A stretch of DNA of 64,000 bases from Hyphomicrobiales bacterium (GCA_900467685.1 UBQX01000025.1:1-64000); one strand, 5' to 3'; positions 9,593-18,882 are shown, numbered from the stretch's first letter. Notes: generated by a model from the sequence alone, not told the origin. Numbers and translations are program-made.

Positions 9593-9727
9593 TTCTGATC
9601 CTCCCAGAAGAGCGAATAACGAAAAGTGATTTCAGCAAGCAGTCAGACGGTATCGGCCATGGAACTTCGAAACGCGTTGAGCGCGGTGATGTCGAAGTGC
9701 TGAAGGCCGAACCGTTTCCGCTCCGCC

Positions 9728-10216
9728 TTATTCAGCAGCCTGTTTTGCGCCGCCCATTTCATCGGCGGCGGACAGGATGGATTTCACGATGTTGTGGTAG
9801 CCGGTGCAACGACAGATATTGCCTTCCAGCTCGTTCCGAACAGTCTGCTCGTCAAGCTGGCCACCGTGGCGGCGGATCATGTCGACGGCGGTCATCACCA
9901 TGCCTGGCGTGCAGAAACCGCACTGAAGGCCATGGTTTTCCTTGAAGGCGGCCTGCACCGGATGCAGCGTGTCGCCCGAGGAAATGCCTTCGATGGTGGT
10001 GATGTCGGAACCCGAGGCCTGAACGGCCAGGATCGTGCAGCTCTTGACGGAGCGGCCGTCCATATGGATCACGCAGGCGCCGCATTGCGTCGTGTCACAG
10101 CCGACATGCGTTCCCGTGAGGCCCAGATTTTCGCGGATGAAGTTCACGAGCAGGGTACGATCTTCGCATTCTCCGCTCACCTTTCGACCATTCACGGTCA
10201 ACGTCACTTTCGTCAT
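9728..10216 (-). CDS. CoxS-like 2Fe-2S subunit of a molybdenum hydroxylase
   Basis: 162-aa small subunit with two 2Fe-2S clusters: the plant-type ferredoxin ligands in CDTTQCGAC plus an earlier cysteine in GECEDR/HVGCD, and the all-helical cluster in CGFCTPGM and CRCTGYHNI. It relays electrons from Mo to FAD. First gene of the operon, with GGGAGG a few bases before the ATG and 135 bp before the large subunit. The 292-bp divergent region up to 10508 must hold its promoter; I see no gene there. Confidence 0.94.
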   Translation of the reverse strand: MTKVTLTVNGRKVSGECEDRTLLVNFIRENLGLTGTHVGCDTTQCGACVIHMDGRSVKSCTILAVQASGSDITTIEGISSGDTLHPVQAAFKENHGLQCGFCTPGMVMTAVDMIRRHGGQLDEQTVRNELEGNICRCTGYHNIVKSILSAADEMGGAKQAAE

Positions 10217-10508
10217 GCATTCCTCCCTAGATTAGCAGACGTAGTGGGGGGAGTATTTGCTGATTTCCTGCCGCAATCAACCGAAACCTCAGAATGTGTA
10301 AAAGATTTGAAACATATTGGGTCCTGAAACGTTATCCGCCCGCAAATGGCTGATCGGTCGCGAGCGGTGGTGCGGGTACGTTTCCACAATTTGAGCCAGA
10401 TTGGTATTTAGTTCAAACATTTGGCTCTCGCGGACAGCGCGTGATCCATGGTAATCAGTACGGATGGGGGGGTATATCTGGCTCCGCCCGTTACACAGGG
10501 AGACAATC

Positions 10509-10772
10509 ATGAAGAAAGCTATTGCATTGATTCTGGTGGCGCTCGCCGTCACGAGCTGCACGCAGACCGAAAAGGGTGCGGGCATCGGCGCCGTCGGCGG
10601 CGCGATCCTCGGTGGTGCGATCACGGGCGACGTTCGCGGCGCAGCCGTTGGCGCTGCTATCGGTGGTGTCACGGGTGCCGTTCTCGGCCACGTTTCCGAA
10701 CAGCCGGGCCAGTGCTACTACCGCGACCGTTATGGCCGCCGCTACATCGACAGCTGCCCGCGCGGCTACTAA
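10509..10772 (+). CDS. Small glycine-zipper lipoprotein
   Basis: 87-aa protein with a lipoprotein signal: a Lys pair, hydrophobic stretch IALILVALAVTSC and a lipobox cysteine at about residue 17. The mature part has a glycine zipper (GAGIGAVGGAILGGAITG..., repeated small residues at i+4), then a short tail with two cysteines (GQCYYRDRYGRRYIDSCPRGY region). Such proteins (OmpA/17-kDa-antigen-like, YMGG) sit in the outer membrane or periplasm; function is unknown. The ATG at 10509 is chosen because it starts the signal peptide. A strong terminator follows, so it is monocistronic. Confidence 0.85.
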   Translation: MKKAIALILVALAVTSCTQTEKGAGIGAVGGAILGGAITGDVRGAAVGAAIGGVTGAVLGHVSEQPGQCYYRDRYGRRYIDSCPRGY

Positions 10773-10793
10773 GTCGACCTGAATTCCTGAAGT

Positions 10794-10827
10794 CACCGGC
10801 GCGTCAAAATCGCGCCGGTGTTTTTTT
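10794..10827 (+). terminator. Intrinsic terminator after the glycine-zipper lipoprotein
   Basis: Perfect 10-bp stem caccggcgcg / cgcgccggtg with a 7-nt loop followed by seven T. It ends only four bases before the -35 box of the copper ATPase promoter, insulating that promoter from read-through. Confidence 0.93.
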
Positions 10828-10830
10828 GTC

Positions 10831-10861
10831 TTGACCTTCCAGTCACTGGAAGGATTAGCCT
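10831..10861 (+). promoter_or_regulatory. CueR/HmrR-type promoter and operator of copA
   Basis: -35 TTGACC (10831-10836) and -10 TAGCCT (10856-10861) are separated by 19 bp, the over-long spacer typical of MerR-family promoters. A perfect 9+1+9 palindrome (CCTTCCAGT-C-ACTGGAAGG, 10835-10853) fills the spacer, matching the CueR box. The CueR-type gene is two genes downstream, so autoregulation plus copper induction is expected. Confidence 0.93.
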
Positions 10862-10888
10862 TGCTGAAAATATGCAGGAGGGCTCGAG

Positions 10889-13225
10889 ATGAGCATGAAT
10901 TCCGAAACGCTGCCGGCTGACGGCGCGCCAATCCCGACCGCTATCGATCCCGTCTGCGGGATGACGGTGAAGCTGAACGCGGGCAAGCCGAAGCTTGTCT
11001 ACAGGGGCACGGAATATCACTTCTGCAATCCGAAATGCCTGACGCGCTTCGATGCGGACCCTTACTTCTATCTCTCCGGCAATTCCAAGCGGCGCAAGAA
11101 GGCCGCGCCCAAGGTGGCGCGCTATACCTGCCCGATGGATCCGGAGATCGTTCAGGACGGGCCGGGAACCTGCCCGATCTGCGGCATGGCGCTGGAGCCG
11201 ATGGATGGGCAGGCCGACGGGCCGAACCCGGAACTCGTGGACTTCACCCGCCGCTTCTGGGTGAGCGTTGGCGCTGCCGTGCCGCTGCTGATCCTCTCCA
11301 TGGGGCCGATGCTGGGCCTGCCGATCCGGGACTGGATCGGGGAGCGGATTTCGGTGTTCCTCGAAATGATCCTCGCGGCGCCCGTCGTGCTCTGGGCGGC
11401 ACAGCCGTTTTTCCATCGCGGCTGGGTGTCGGTGAAGACCTGGCATCTCAACATGTGGACGCTGATCATGCTCGGCGTCTCGGCGGCCTTCGGCTACAGC
11501 GTGGTCGCCGCCTTCTTCCCCGGGATATTCCCGCATCACATGACGGGGCATGGCGGCGGGGTGCCTGTGTATTTCGAGGCCTCTGTCGTCATCATCGCGC
11601 TGGTGTTCCTCGGGCAGATCCTCGAACTCAGGGCGCGTGAGAAGACGGGCGATGCGCTGAAGGCGCTGGTGAATCTCGCGCCGAAAAAGGCGCTGCGGCT
11701 CAATGCCGATGGGTCGGAATATGAGGTGCCGCTGGAGAACATCCTGGTCGGCGACCGCATTCGTGTGCGCCCCGGCGAAAGCGTCGCGGTTGACGGGCAG
11801 GTGGCGGAAGGCCGCTCGTCGGTGGACGAAAGCATGATCACCGGCGAGTCGATCCCGGTCGAGAAGAACCCCGGCGATGCCGTGACCGGTGGGACGATCA
11901 ATGGTAATGGTGGGCTGATCATTGAAGCGACGAAGGTCGGCGATGACACGATGCTGGCGCAGATCGTCAAGATGGTGGCCACCGCCCAGCGGTCGCGCGC
12001 GCCGATCCAGAGCCTTGCCGACAAGGTCGCCGGCTGGTTCGTGCCGGCGGTGGTGGGCGTGGCCGTGATCTCGTTCATCGCCTGGCTGGTCTTCGCGCCG
12101 GAACAGTCCTTCATCTATGCGATTGTCGCTGCCGTCTCCGTGCTGATGATTGCCTGCCCCTGTGCACTCGGGCTTGCAACGCCCGTTTCGGTGATCGCCG
12201 CGACGGGGCGAGGGGCGCAGGCCGGCGTGCTGATCCGCAATGCGGCAGCGCTTGAGCGGCTGGCGGCAGCCGACACGCTGGTGATCGACAAGACCGGGAC
12301 CATTACCGAGGGCAAGCCGGTTCTCTCCGGCGTGACGGCCTTCGAGGGTTTCGGCGAAGATGAGGTTCTGGCGCTCGCCGCTTCGCTGGAAAAGGGTTCG
12401 GGCCATCCGCTGGCATCCGCGATCCTGAAGGGCGCGGAGGCGAAGGGGCTGGCGCTGCGTGACGTTGCCGATTTCGATTCCGTTTCCGGCAAGGGCGTGA
12501 TGGCCCGGATCGACGGGCGACAGGTCGCGCTCGGTAATTCGGCCATGATGTGCCACATCGATCTCGGCGTGTCGGACCTCAAGACGGACGCGGACCGCCT
12601 GGCTGCCGAGGGGGCGACGGTGATGTATCTCGCTGTTGACGGTCGCCCGGCCGGGCTGATTGCCGCCGCCGATCCAGTCAAGACTTCCGCGAAGGAGGCT
12701 GTGGCGGCACTCAAGGAATCCGGCCTGCGCGTCATCATGGCGACCGGCGATCAGGAGGCGGCGGCCCGCGTTGTGGCTGCCCGTGTCGGGATCGACGAGT
12801 TCCGCGCGGGGCTTCTTCCCGAGGGCAAGAAGGCGCTGGTCGACGGGCTGCAGGCCGAGGGCCGCTCGGTTGCGATGGCCGGCGATGGCGTCAACGACGC
12901 GCCGGCGCTGGCGGCGGCCGACACCGGCATTGCGATGGGCACGGGCGCGGATGTGGCAATCGAGAGCGCCGGCATCACGCTGGTGAAGGGCGAGCTGCAG
13001 GGTGTGGTGAAGGCAAGGCAACTGGCCACGGCCACGATCCGCAATATCAAGCAGAACCTGTTCTTCGCCTTTATATATAACGTGGTCGGCGTGCCGATCG
13101 CGGCGGGTGTGCTTTATCCGATCACCGGCTCCATGCTCTCGCCCATGCTGGCGGCGGCGGCGATGAGCCTCTCGTCTGTCTCGGTGATTTCCAACGCGCT
13201 CCGGCTGCGGCAGCTAAAGCTTTGA
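10889..13225 (+). CDS. copA: Copper-exporting P1B-type ATPase with YHS and HMBD domains
   Basis: 778-aa inner-membrane ATPase exporting Cu(I). The N-terminus has no CXXC HMA domain; it carries a YHS domain (residues ~20-60, DPVCGM...FCNPKC) and a heavy-metal-binding domain (~74-105, YTCPMDPE...CPICGM). Eight-helix P1B core follows: TGES actuator loop, CPC metal site at residues 423-425, phosphorylated Asp at 467 in DKTGT, SGHP-type HP motif and GDGVNDAP hinge. AGGAGG precedes the ATG. It is driven by the CueR-type promoter and followed 12 bp later by the CueR-type regulator. In rhizobia such pumps are called ActP or CopA. Confidence 0.95.
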   Translation: MSMNSETLPADGAPIPTAIDPVCGMTVKLNAGKPKLVYRGTEYHFCNPKCLTRFDADPYFYLSGNSKRRKKAAPKVARYTCPMDPEIVQDGPGTCPICGMALEPMDGQADGPNPELVDFTRRFWVSVGAAVPLLILSMGPMLGLPIRDWIGERISVFLEMILAAPVVLWAAQPFFHRGWVSVKTWHLNMWTLIMLGVSAAFGYSVVAAFFPGIFPHHMTGHGGGVPVYFEASVVIIALVFLGQILELRAREKTGDALKALVNLAPKKALRLNADGSEYEVPLENILVGDRIRVRPGESVAVDGQVAEGRSSVDESMITGESIPVEKNPGDAVTGGTINGNGGLIIEATKVGDDTMLAQIVKMVATAQRSRAPIQSLADKVAGWFVPAVVGVAVISFIAWLVFAPEQSFIYAIVAAVSVLMIACPCALGLATPVSVIAATGRGAQAGVLIRNAAALERLAAADTLVIDKTGTITEGKPVLSGVTAFEGFGEDEVLALAASLEKGSGHPLASAILKGAEAKGLALRDVADFDSVSGKGVMARIDGRQVALGNSAMMCHIDLGVSDLKTDADRLAAEGATVMYLAVDGRPAGLIAAADPVKTSAKEAVAALKESGLRVIMATGDQEAAARVVAARVGIDEFRAGLLPEGKKALVDGLQAEGRSVAMAGDGVNDAPALAAADTGIAMGTGADVAIESAGITLVKGELQGVVKARQLATATIRNIKQNLFFAFIYNVVGVPIAAGVLYPITGSMLSPMLAAAAMSLSSVSVISNALRLRQLKL

Positions 13226-13237
13226 AGGGAGGCCAGG

Positions 13238-13651
13238 ATGAACATCGGTGAAGCCTCGGAACGTTCCGGCCTGCCGGCGAAGACGATCCGCTATTACGAG
13301 GACATTTCGCTCGTCGCGCCCGATCGGGCGGAAAACGGCTATCGCGATTATTCCTCAAGCGACGTGCACCGGCTGCGCTTTCTCCATCGCGCCCGCAATC
13401 TCGGCTTTTCCATCGACGAGTGCCGCTTGCTGCTCTCGCTCTATTCGGACCGCAACCGGGCAAGCGCGGACGTGAAGGCCGTGGCCGAGCAGAAGCTTGC
13501 TGAAATCGACGCCAAGATTGCCGAGCTGCAGTCGCTGAAATCCGCGCTGCAGCTGCTGGTCGATTGCTGCCATGGCGACGACCGGCCCGACTGCCCCATT
13601 CTTGACGATCTTGCAGGCCAAGGCGGGCGCAAGGGACACGTGCTGGCGTGA
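13238..13651 (+). CDS. cueR: Cu(I)-responsive MerR-family regulator (CueR/HmrR type)
   Basis: 137-aa MerR protein: N-terminal HTH (MNIGEASERSGLPAKTIRYY), a dimerisation helix and a C-terminal metal loop CHGDDRPDC, which keeps the C-X7-C spacing of the Cu(I)-binding cysteines of CueR. It senses cytosolic Cu(I) and untwists the 19-bp-spacer promoter at 10831-10861. It is cotranscribed with copA, so the response should be self-adjusting. The C-terminal tail has further His/Cys residues of no clear role. Confidence 0.94.
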   Translation: MNIGEASERSGLPAKTIRYYEDISLVAPDRAENGYRDYSSSDVHRLRFLHRARNLGFSIDECRLLLSLYSDRNRASADVKAVAEQKLAEIDAKIAELQSLKSALQLLVDCCHGDDRPDCPILDDLAGQGGRKGHVLA

Positions 13652-13704
13652 CGTCGCTCCAAGGTGGTGCTATAGCCGGCTGATCAGGATGGGGCGGGCA
13701 TGGC

Positions 13705-14874
13705 ATGCGCAAGATAACGGTTCTCGGGTCGACAGGGTCGATCGGCGTTTCGACACTCGACGTGATCGAACAGCTGGGCGGGCGCGATGCCTTCGAGGTG
13801 CTGGCGCTGACCGGCAATGGCAATATCCCGCTGCTGGCCGAACAGGCGGTCACCTGCGGCGCCAAGCTTGCCGTCACCGCCAGCGAAGAGCTTTATTCCG
13901 AACTGAAATCAGCGCTGGCCGGCACCGGCATTGAAGTTGCCGCCGGCAAGTCGGGTCTCATCGAGGCCGCCGAGATGGAGGCGAGCCTTGTCATGGCCGC
14001 CATTGTCGGCACGGCCGGCCTTGCGCCGACGCTTGCCGCCGCAAGACGCGGGGCCGATATCGCGCTTGCCAACAAGGAATGCCTCGTCTCCGCCGGTACG
14101 CTCTTCGTCGAGGCGGTGGAGAAGGCGGGCGGCAGGCTCTTGCCGGTCGATAGCGAACATAATGCCATCTTCCAGGTGCTGGAAGAAAACCAGCGCCATG
14201 CGCTGGAGCGCATCGTGCTCACAGCCTCGGGCGGGCCGTTCCGCACATGGACGCGCGAGCAGATGGCGGGCGTCACCGCCGCCGTCGCCCGCGTACATCC
14301 GAACTGGTCGATGGGCCTGAAGATTTCCGTCGGCAGCGCCTCGATGTTCAACAAGGCGCTGGAGATGATCGAGGCGAAGCATCTCTTCCGCGTCGCGCCC
14401 GAGCAGATCGAAGTCATCGTCCACCCGCAAAGCGTCATCCATTCCATGGTCGGCTACACGGACGGCTCCGTGCTCGCCCAGCTCGGCTGCCCGGACATGC
14501 GCACTGCCATCGGCTATGCGCTCGCCTACCCCGCGCGCCCCACGCTCAATGTCGAACGCCTCGACTTCGCCAGGCTCGCCCGCCTCGACTTCGAAGCCCC
14601 CGACGAGGCCCGCTTCCCCGCCCTGCGCCTCGCCCGCCTCGCCATGACCCGCGGCGGCCAGCAAAGCGCCATCATGAACGCCGCGGAAGAAACCGCCTTC
14701 GAGGCCTTTGTGGAGGAGAAGATCGGTTTCCTGGAGATGGCCGACGTGGCCGAGGCGGTCATGGAGGAGATGACCGGCTGGGGCGCTGCCGCGACGGTCG
14801 AGGATGTGTTTGCGTGTGATGCGGAGGCGCGGGCAAGGGCCGGGGAATGGGTGAGGGGGAAGCGGGCGGCTTGA
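13705..14874 (+). CDS. dxr: 1-deoxy-D-xylulose-5-phosphate reductoisomerase
   Basis: Second enzyme of the MEP isoprenoid pathway, turning DXP into MEP with NADPH. 389 aa is a normal length. The NADPH motif GSTGSIG is at residues 8-14; the metal/substrate acidic motif LPVDSEHNAIFQ (~150), SGGPFR and HPQSVIHSMV (~245) follow. Starts 53 bp after cueR, so read-through from the copper promoter is possible, though functionally unrelated. It stands alone here rather than in an frr-cdsA-lpxD cluster; whether another copy exists cannot be seen. Confidence 0.96.
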   Translation: MRKITVLGSTGSIGVSTLDVIEQLGGRDAFEVLALTGNGNIPLLAEQAVTCGAKLAVTASEELYSELKSALAGTGIEVAAGKSGLIEAAEMEASLVMAAIVGTAGLAPTLAAARRGADIALANKECLVSAGTLFVEAVEKAGGRLLPVDSEHNAIFQVLEENQRHALERIVLTASGGPFRTWTREQMAGVTAAVARVHPNWSMGLKISVGSASMFNKALEMIEAKHLFRVAPEQIEVIVHPQSVIHSMVGYTDGSVLAQLGCPDMRTAIGYALAYPARPTLNVERLDFARLARLDFEAPDEARFPALRLARLAMTRGGQQSAIMNAAEETAFEAFVEEKIGFLEMADVAEAVMEEMTGWGAAATVEDVFACDAEARARAGEWVRGKRAA

Positions 14875-14927
14875 GGGGATCGTTCCTTGTCAGCTACCTT
14901 GTGGGCAGATATTGCGACGATAGGCTC

Positions 14928-15824
14928 TCAAGTTGAGAGGATTGATTTGATCCGAGGAATCGCGAAATCGGAGAAGGCCCTGAGTTTCAGGGGCATGATC
15001 GCCTGCCCGGTGTGAACGAGCTGAACGGGCAGCAGCTCGGGCTGAAATTGCGGCAGCACGACAATCAGCCTGCCTTCTGCGATTGCGCGCGTGGCCTGAT
15101 AGGAGAGGATGCGGACGATGCCTGCGCCCGCCTGCGCCGCGTCGATGGCGCCGTCGGCGGTATTGACAGCAAACCGTGGGCGAAAGGGCACCGTGATGAA
15201 CTCCTTCCCCTTCTGAAATGTCCATGCGCCGGACGTGTTCAATCGCTCGAAGGCGATGCAATCATGGGCTGCAAGGTCCTCGAGCGTCTTCGGTATTCCG
15301 CGTTCCGCAAGATAATCCGGGCTGGCGCAGGTGATCCATCTCACCGAGCCCAACCGGGTCGCCACCAGATTGCTGTCGGGCAGGGGGCCGATGCGCACGG
15401 CGAGATCGACATGGTTTTCGATCATGTCGATGACATGATCCGTCAGCGTCAGCCGGACGTTGATCTCCGGGTAGGTCTTCAGGAAATCGAGAACGACGGG
15501 CTCTACATGCATCCGCCCGAACATGATCGGCGCGGTGATCAGCATGTCGCCGCGCGGCACGCGGTATTCGCCTGCGGCGATCCTTTCCGCCTCGCCCAAC
15601 TCTTCCAGCACGCGCCTGCAGCTTGCCACATAGGTTTGCCCGGCCTCGGTCAGCAGCAGCTTGCGGCTGGTCCTGACCACGAGCTGGGCGCTCAGATGCG
15701 CCTCAAGGTCGGAGACGCGGCGGCTGACGGTCGGCAGGGGCACGCCGAGCGAGCGCGACGCGGCAGAGAGGCTGCCGCCGTCTATCGCCGCAAGCAGGGT
15801 TCGCATGGCTTCAAAACGGTCCAT
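14928..15824 (-). CDS. LysR-family transcriptional regulator
   Basis: 298-aa LysR protein of the YafC/DsdC-like class (MDRFEAMRTLLAAIDGGSLSAASRSLG HTH at the N-terminus, LysR substrate-binding domain after residue ~88 with the VDLAVRIG signature typical of the CrgA subgroup). It is divergent from the AhpD-like / PPOX / DUF1348 operon across a 120-bp gap, so it most likely controls that operon, probably in response to an oxidant or electrophile. The effector is not readable from sequence. Confidence 0.9.
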   Translation of the reverse strand: MDRFEAMRTLLAAIDGGSLSAASRSLGVPLPTVSRRVSDLEAHLSAQLVVRTSRKLLLTEAGQTYVASCRRVLEELGEAERIAAGEYRVPRGDMLITAPIMFGRMHVEPVVLDFLKTYPEINVRLTLTDHVIDMIENHVDLAVRIGPLPDSNLVATRLGSVRWITCASPDYLAERGIPKTLEDLAAHDCIAFERLNTSGAWTFQKGKEFITVPFRPRFAVNTADGAIDAAQAGAGIVRILSYQATRAIAEGRLIVVLPQFQPELLPVQLVHTGQAIMPLKLRAFSDFAIPRIKSILST

Positions 15825-15944
15825 GAGGGTTCCGTAAAATGGAAGGATGGATTTCGATAATCACGGATACTGCAATTTTGCGCAACCCTTTAGTGATTGG
15901 GCAACGGCCAATTCCGGCCGCAACATCAAAAAGGACCCGCACCC

Positions 15945-16496
15945 ATGCCCCGTATTTCTCAGCCCGCCACCGTCGCCGATGCCCCGGAAAAGGCGCGCCC
16001 GCTTCTCGATGCCGTCGCGAAGCAAATCGGCTCCGTCCCCAACCTCTTCCGTCTGGTCGCCACCAGCCCGCAGGCCTTGGAAGGCTATCTCGGTCTTTCC
16101 GGCGCGCTCGGCAAGGGTGCCCTGCCGGCCGCGACGCGGGAGCGGATCGCCCTGGCCGTCGCTCAGGTAAATGGTTGCGACTATTGCCTCTCGGCCCACA
16201 CGTTCATGGGCAAGAACCTCGTCAAGCTCGATGATGCAGAAATTGCCGCCAATCGTCGTGGCGCGTCGAACGATGCCAAGGCCGATGCCGCCGTGCGCTT
16301 TGCCGCGAAGGTTGCCGAGATGCGCGGCCAGATCACCGATGGCGATTTCCAGGCTGTCAGGAACGCAGGCTACACCGATGCGCAGATCGTGGAGATCGTG
16401 CAGCATGTCGCGCTGAATGTCTGGACCAACTATTTCAACAATGTCTTCCAGACCGAGATCGATTTCCCGGTCGTTGCGGCCCGCGAAGCTGCGTGA
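15945..16496 (+). CDS. Carboxymuconolactone decarboxylase / AhpD-family peroxidase-like protein
   Basis: 183-aa all-helical protein with the AhpD redox motif CDYCLSAH (Cys-X2-Cys plus His) in the middle, as in uncharacterised peroxidase-related (YciW/AhpD-like) proteins; a thiol-dependent peroxidase activity is likely but unproven. The ATG at 15945 is preferred over an upstream in-frame start because family members begin close to this point. First gene of a three-gene operon; the next gene begins 62 bp on. Confidence 0.9.
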   Translation: MPRISQPATVADAPEKARPLLDAVAKQIGSVPNLFRLVATSPQALEGYLGLSGALGKGALPAATRERIALAVAQVNGCDYCLSAHTFMGKNLVKLDDAEIAANRRGASNDAKADAAVRFAAKVAEMRGQITDGDFQAVRNAGYTDAQIVEIVQHVALNVWTNYFNNVFQTEIDFPVVAAREAA

Positions 16497-16558
16497 TTGA
16501 GCCTCGGGCGGGTGTCCTGAGGGCATCCGCCTGTCTCGAAATCGAGGGAGGAAACCCT

Positions 16559-17176
16559 GTGACAGTCTCCAGCGACATTGCCTTCACACCTGCCGTCAAG
16601 GCGGTTCAGACCGCGCGGGGTTCGCGCGACCTCTACGCGCGCGTTGAGGACAGGGGCGGGTTCCGCACGCGGATCACCGAGGATCTTGCGGCCTTTCTCG
16701 CCAGCGTCGGTACGGCCTATTTGGCCACGGCCACGGCTGATGGTCAGCCCTATGCGCAGCATCGCGGCGGACCGAAGGGCTTCATCCGCGTCCTCAACGA
16801 CACCACGCTCGGCTTTGCCAACTACACGGGCAACCGGCAATATATCTCGGCTGGCAATCTGATGGAAAACGACAGGGCCTTCCTGTTTCTGATGGACTAT
16901 GCCCATCGCCGCCGGGTCAAGGTCTGGGGCCGTGCGAGAATGACAGACGATGAGGCGCTGATCGCGCAACTTATGCCGACCGATTATCGTGCAAGGCCTG
17001 AGCAGGCCGTTCTGTTCGAGGTGGAAGCCTGGGACATGAACTGCCCGCAGCATATTCCGCAGAAGATCGACATGGCCGATGTCACAAGTCTGGTCAGCCG
17101 CTTCGAGGCGCGCATTGCCGCGCTGGAGGCCGAGAATGCGGCCCTCAAACAGGAAATCGAAAGGAAAAAGCCATGA
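16559..17176 (+). CDS. Pyridoxamine-5'-phosphate-oxidase-family FMN-binding protein
   Basis: 205-aa split-barrel flavoprotein-like protein. The core (~residues 35-150) has [23 protein letters not shown] and [14 protein letters not shown], typical of the PPOX superfamily branch acting as F420/FMN-dependent or heme-degrading-like reductases; the exact substrate is unknown. The last ~30 residues form a predicted coiled coil (heptads around [19 protein letters not shown]), unusual for this fold and suggestive of oligomerisation. GTG start chosen because AGGGAGGA lies 6-7 bp upstream; an earlier in-frame GTG would overlap the preceding stop. Its stop overlaps the next start (ATGA). Confidence 0.85.
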   Translation: MTVSSDIAFTPAVKAVQTARGSRDLYARVEDRGGFRTRITEDLAAFLASVGTAYLATATADGQPYAQHRGGPKGFIRVLNDTTLGFANYTGNRQYISAGNLMENDRAFLFLMDYAHRRRVKVWGRARMTDDEALIAQLMPTDYRARPEQAVLFEVEAWDMNCPQHIPQKIDMADVTSLVSRFEARIAALEAENAALKQEIERKKP

Positions 17177-17637
17177 GCCGTCCGCCACTGCCACCCTTTG
17201 CCGACGAGACTGCCGCACAGAAGGCCCGCGCCGCCGAGGACGCCTGGAACAGCCGCGACCCGGCACGGGTTGCGCTGGCCTACACGCCCTTGAGCGAATG
17301 GCGCAACCGCGCCGAATTCATCACCGGCCGCGAGGCGATCGAGGCTTTCCTGACACGCAAGTGGTCGCGGGAGCTGGACTATCGTCTCATCAAGGAGGTC
17401 TGGGCGCATGCCGGCAATCGCATCGCGGTGCGCTTCGCCTACGAATATCATGACGATAGCGGCAATTGGTTCCGGGCCTATGGCAACGAGAACTGGCAAT
17501 TCGACGCGGAAGGTCTGATGGAGCGCCGCATTGCCAGCATTAACGAGCATCCGATTGCGGAAACCGAGCGCAAATTTCACTGGCCGCTCGGCCGGCGGCC
17601 GGATAATCATCCGGGATTGAGCGACCTGGGGCTTTGA
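17173..17637 (+). CDS. DUF1348 / NTF2-like SnoaL-fold protein
   Basis: 154-aa protein with the NTF2/SnoaL cone fold expected from [14 protein letters not shown]...[20 protein letters not shown]...[25 protein letters not shown], the DUF1348 signature. Members bind small hydrophobic ligands or act as isomerases, but no reaction is established for this family. It is translationally coupled to the PPOX gene and closes the LysR-divergent operon. It ends 18 bp before the convergent hydrolase gene. Confidence 0.88.
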   Translation: MSRPPLPPFADETAAQKARAAEDAWNSRDPARVALAYTPLSEWRNRAEFITGREAIEAFLTRKWSRELDYRLIKEVWAHAGNRIAVRFAYEYHDDSGNWFRAYGNENWQFDAEGLMERRIASINEHPIAETERKFHWPLGRRPDNHPGLSDLGL

Positions 17638-17655
17638 CCTGCGGCGCGGGCGCTC

Positions 17656-18774
17656 TCATACCCCATAAACCGCCCGTCGCAAATTGTCCGGAAACGCCCC
17701 CATGCACCCCTCCAGCGCTGTGTTGCTGAGTGAGACCATCGTGATACCGGCCGCCCGGTCTGCCAGCCAGGTATTGCCGTAAACCCCGCCCCATTGCACC
17801 GCGCCCTTGGCCATGGTGGCAAGCGCTGTGCTCGGGTCTTCGCAGACAGCGCCGAAGAAGCCGAAGCGCATGCCGGGTTCGCATGTGATGTCGCCGACCT
17901 GGTTTGCGAAGCCGGCTTCGGCGAGGCTTGGGCTCATGACCTTGCCGCCGCCGCGGGCGAGCGTGTCGAGGAGGGTCATGACGTCGCCGGCCGTGCCGGC
18001 CATGCCGGCGCCGCCGGACTGGAAGGCTCGCGGGTTAAAGATGCGGTTGGGGGAGAAGCCGGCGGTCCAGCCGGATTCGCGGGGCGGGTAGTAGGGGCTC
18101 GGCATGCGGATCGCGCCTTTTGCGCCATCGGCATAGGCGGCGGCGAGGCGTTCGGGGTCGGTGACGTGGAAGCGGCTGTCCTTGAGGCCGAGCGGGCCGG
18201 TCACGTAGTGGTTCACCGCCTCTTCCAGGGTGCCGCCGTGGACGCGGGCGATCAGCGCGCCGAGAATGTCCAGCGCCACCGAATAGGCCCAGGCGGTGCC
18301 GGGTTCGTAGTCGAGCGGGATGTCGTTCAGCGGGCGGAAATTGGTCTCGGCGTCATTGTCCGTGTCGAGGATGCCGATGGTCACGCGCTTGCCGGCCTCC
18401 AGCTGTTCGAGCGCGGGATTGTAGGAGAGGCCGGCCGTGTGGGTCAGCAGATGGCGGATGGTGATCTTTGCCTGCTCGCCGCTCGGGGTCTTGGGGTGGA
18501 ACCAGGGGAGGTGGGTGACGGCGAGGTCATCGAGGCCGAGCTTGCCCTTGTCGATCATGGCCAGCGTTGCGGCGGCAACGAAGGGCTTGGTGACGGATGC
18601 ATAGCGGAAGATGGTGTCGTCGCGCGTGCGCTTCTCCGCCTCGCGATCGGCATAGCCTGCGGCGCGGCGGTAGATTTCCTTGCCGTTCTTGCGGACGATG
18701 ACGACGCATCCGACGATGCTCTTGCGGGCGACGGCAGTGTCGATGACGCGATCGAGGCGGTCCTGCATGGACAT
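17656..18774 (-). CDS. Beta-lactamase-fold serine hydrolase (class C / EstB-like)
   Basis: 372-aa serine hydrolase with the class C beta-lactamase/DD-peptidase fold. The nucleophile motif SVTK (S-X2-K, in RYASVTKPFVAAA, ~residue 65) and the second-motif tyrosine (AYSVALD) are present; the third box is not a clear KTG. No signal peptide is visible at the chosen start (MSMQDRLD), so a cytoplasmic esterase/beta-lactam-hydrolase-like role (EstB type) is more likely than a periplasmic beta-lactamase. TAGGA lies before the ATG. Convergent with the DUF1348 operon. Confidence 0.88.
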   Translation of the reverse strand: MSMQDRLDRVIDTAVARKSIVGCVVIVRKNGKEIYRRAAGYADREAEKRTRDDTIFRYASVTKPFVAAATLAMIDKGKLGLDDLAVTHLPWFHPKTPSGEQAKITIRHLLTHTAGLSYNPALEQLEAGKRVTIGILDTDNDAETNFRPLNDIPLDYEPGTAWAYSVALDILGALIARVHGGTLEEAVNHYVTGPLGLKDSRFHVTDPERLAAAYADGAKGAIRMPSPYYPPRESGWTAGFSPNRIFNPRAFQSGGAGMAGTAGDVMTLLDTLARGGGKVMSPSLAEAGFANQVGDITCEPGMRFGFFGAVCEDPSTALATMAKGAVQWGGVYGNTWLADRAAGITMVSLSNTALEGCMGAFPDNLRRAVYGV

Positions 18775-18802
18775 GGGCGATTCCTATAATTCTTTGTTCA
18801 AC

Positions 18803-18846
18803 GCATTTCCGGACGGAAAACCGGTTCCCACTTTTCCTGGAAATGC
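18803..18846. repeat. Short palindromic interspersed repeat
   Basis: GCATTTCC at 18803 is matched by GGAAATGC at 18839-18846, enclosing ggacggaaaaccggttcccacttttcct, which itself folds on a GGAAAA...TTTTCC core. This sequence type (CGCATTTCCGGACGGAAAACCG...) is a widespread short intergenic repeat in Rhizobiales as I recall it. It lies between hemA and the serine hydrolase, directly after the hemA terminator. Confidence 0.6.
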
Positions 18847-18853
18847 TCATAAC

Positions 18854-18882
18854 AAAAACGGAGCATGTCGCCATGCTCCGTT
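18854..18882 (-). terminator. Intrinsic terminator of hemA
   Basis: 11-bp perfect stem (aacggagcatg / catgctccgtt) with a 4-nt loop, followed on the minus strand by T5 and located 33 bp after the hemA stop. Confidence 0.88.

Noticed and set aside
9593-9727. Gene in the coxS-coxL gap
   Set aside because: Only 135 bp without a supported start or family motif; treated as an untranslated gap.
6436-10216. Form I aerobic CO dehydrogenase
   Set aside because: Active-site loop is AYRGAGR, not AYXCSFR, and the gene order is S-L-M.
10793-13021. 742-codon minus-strand frame opposite copA
   Set aside because: Mirror of the copper ATPase; Arg/His-rich translation without motifs, and no ribosome site or promoter.
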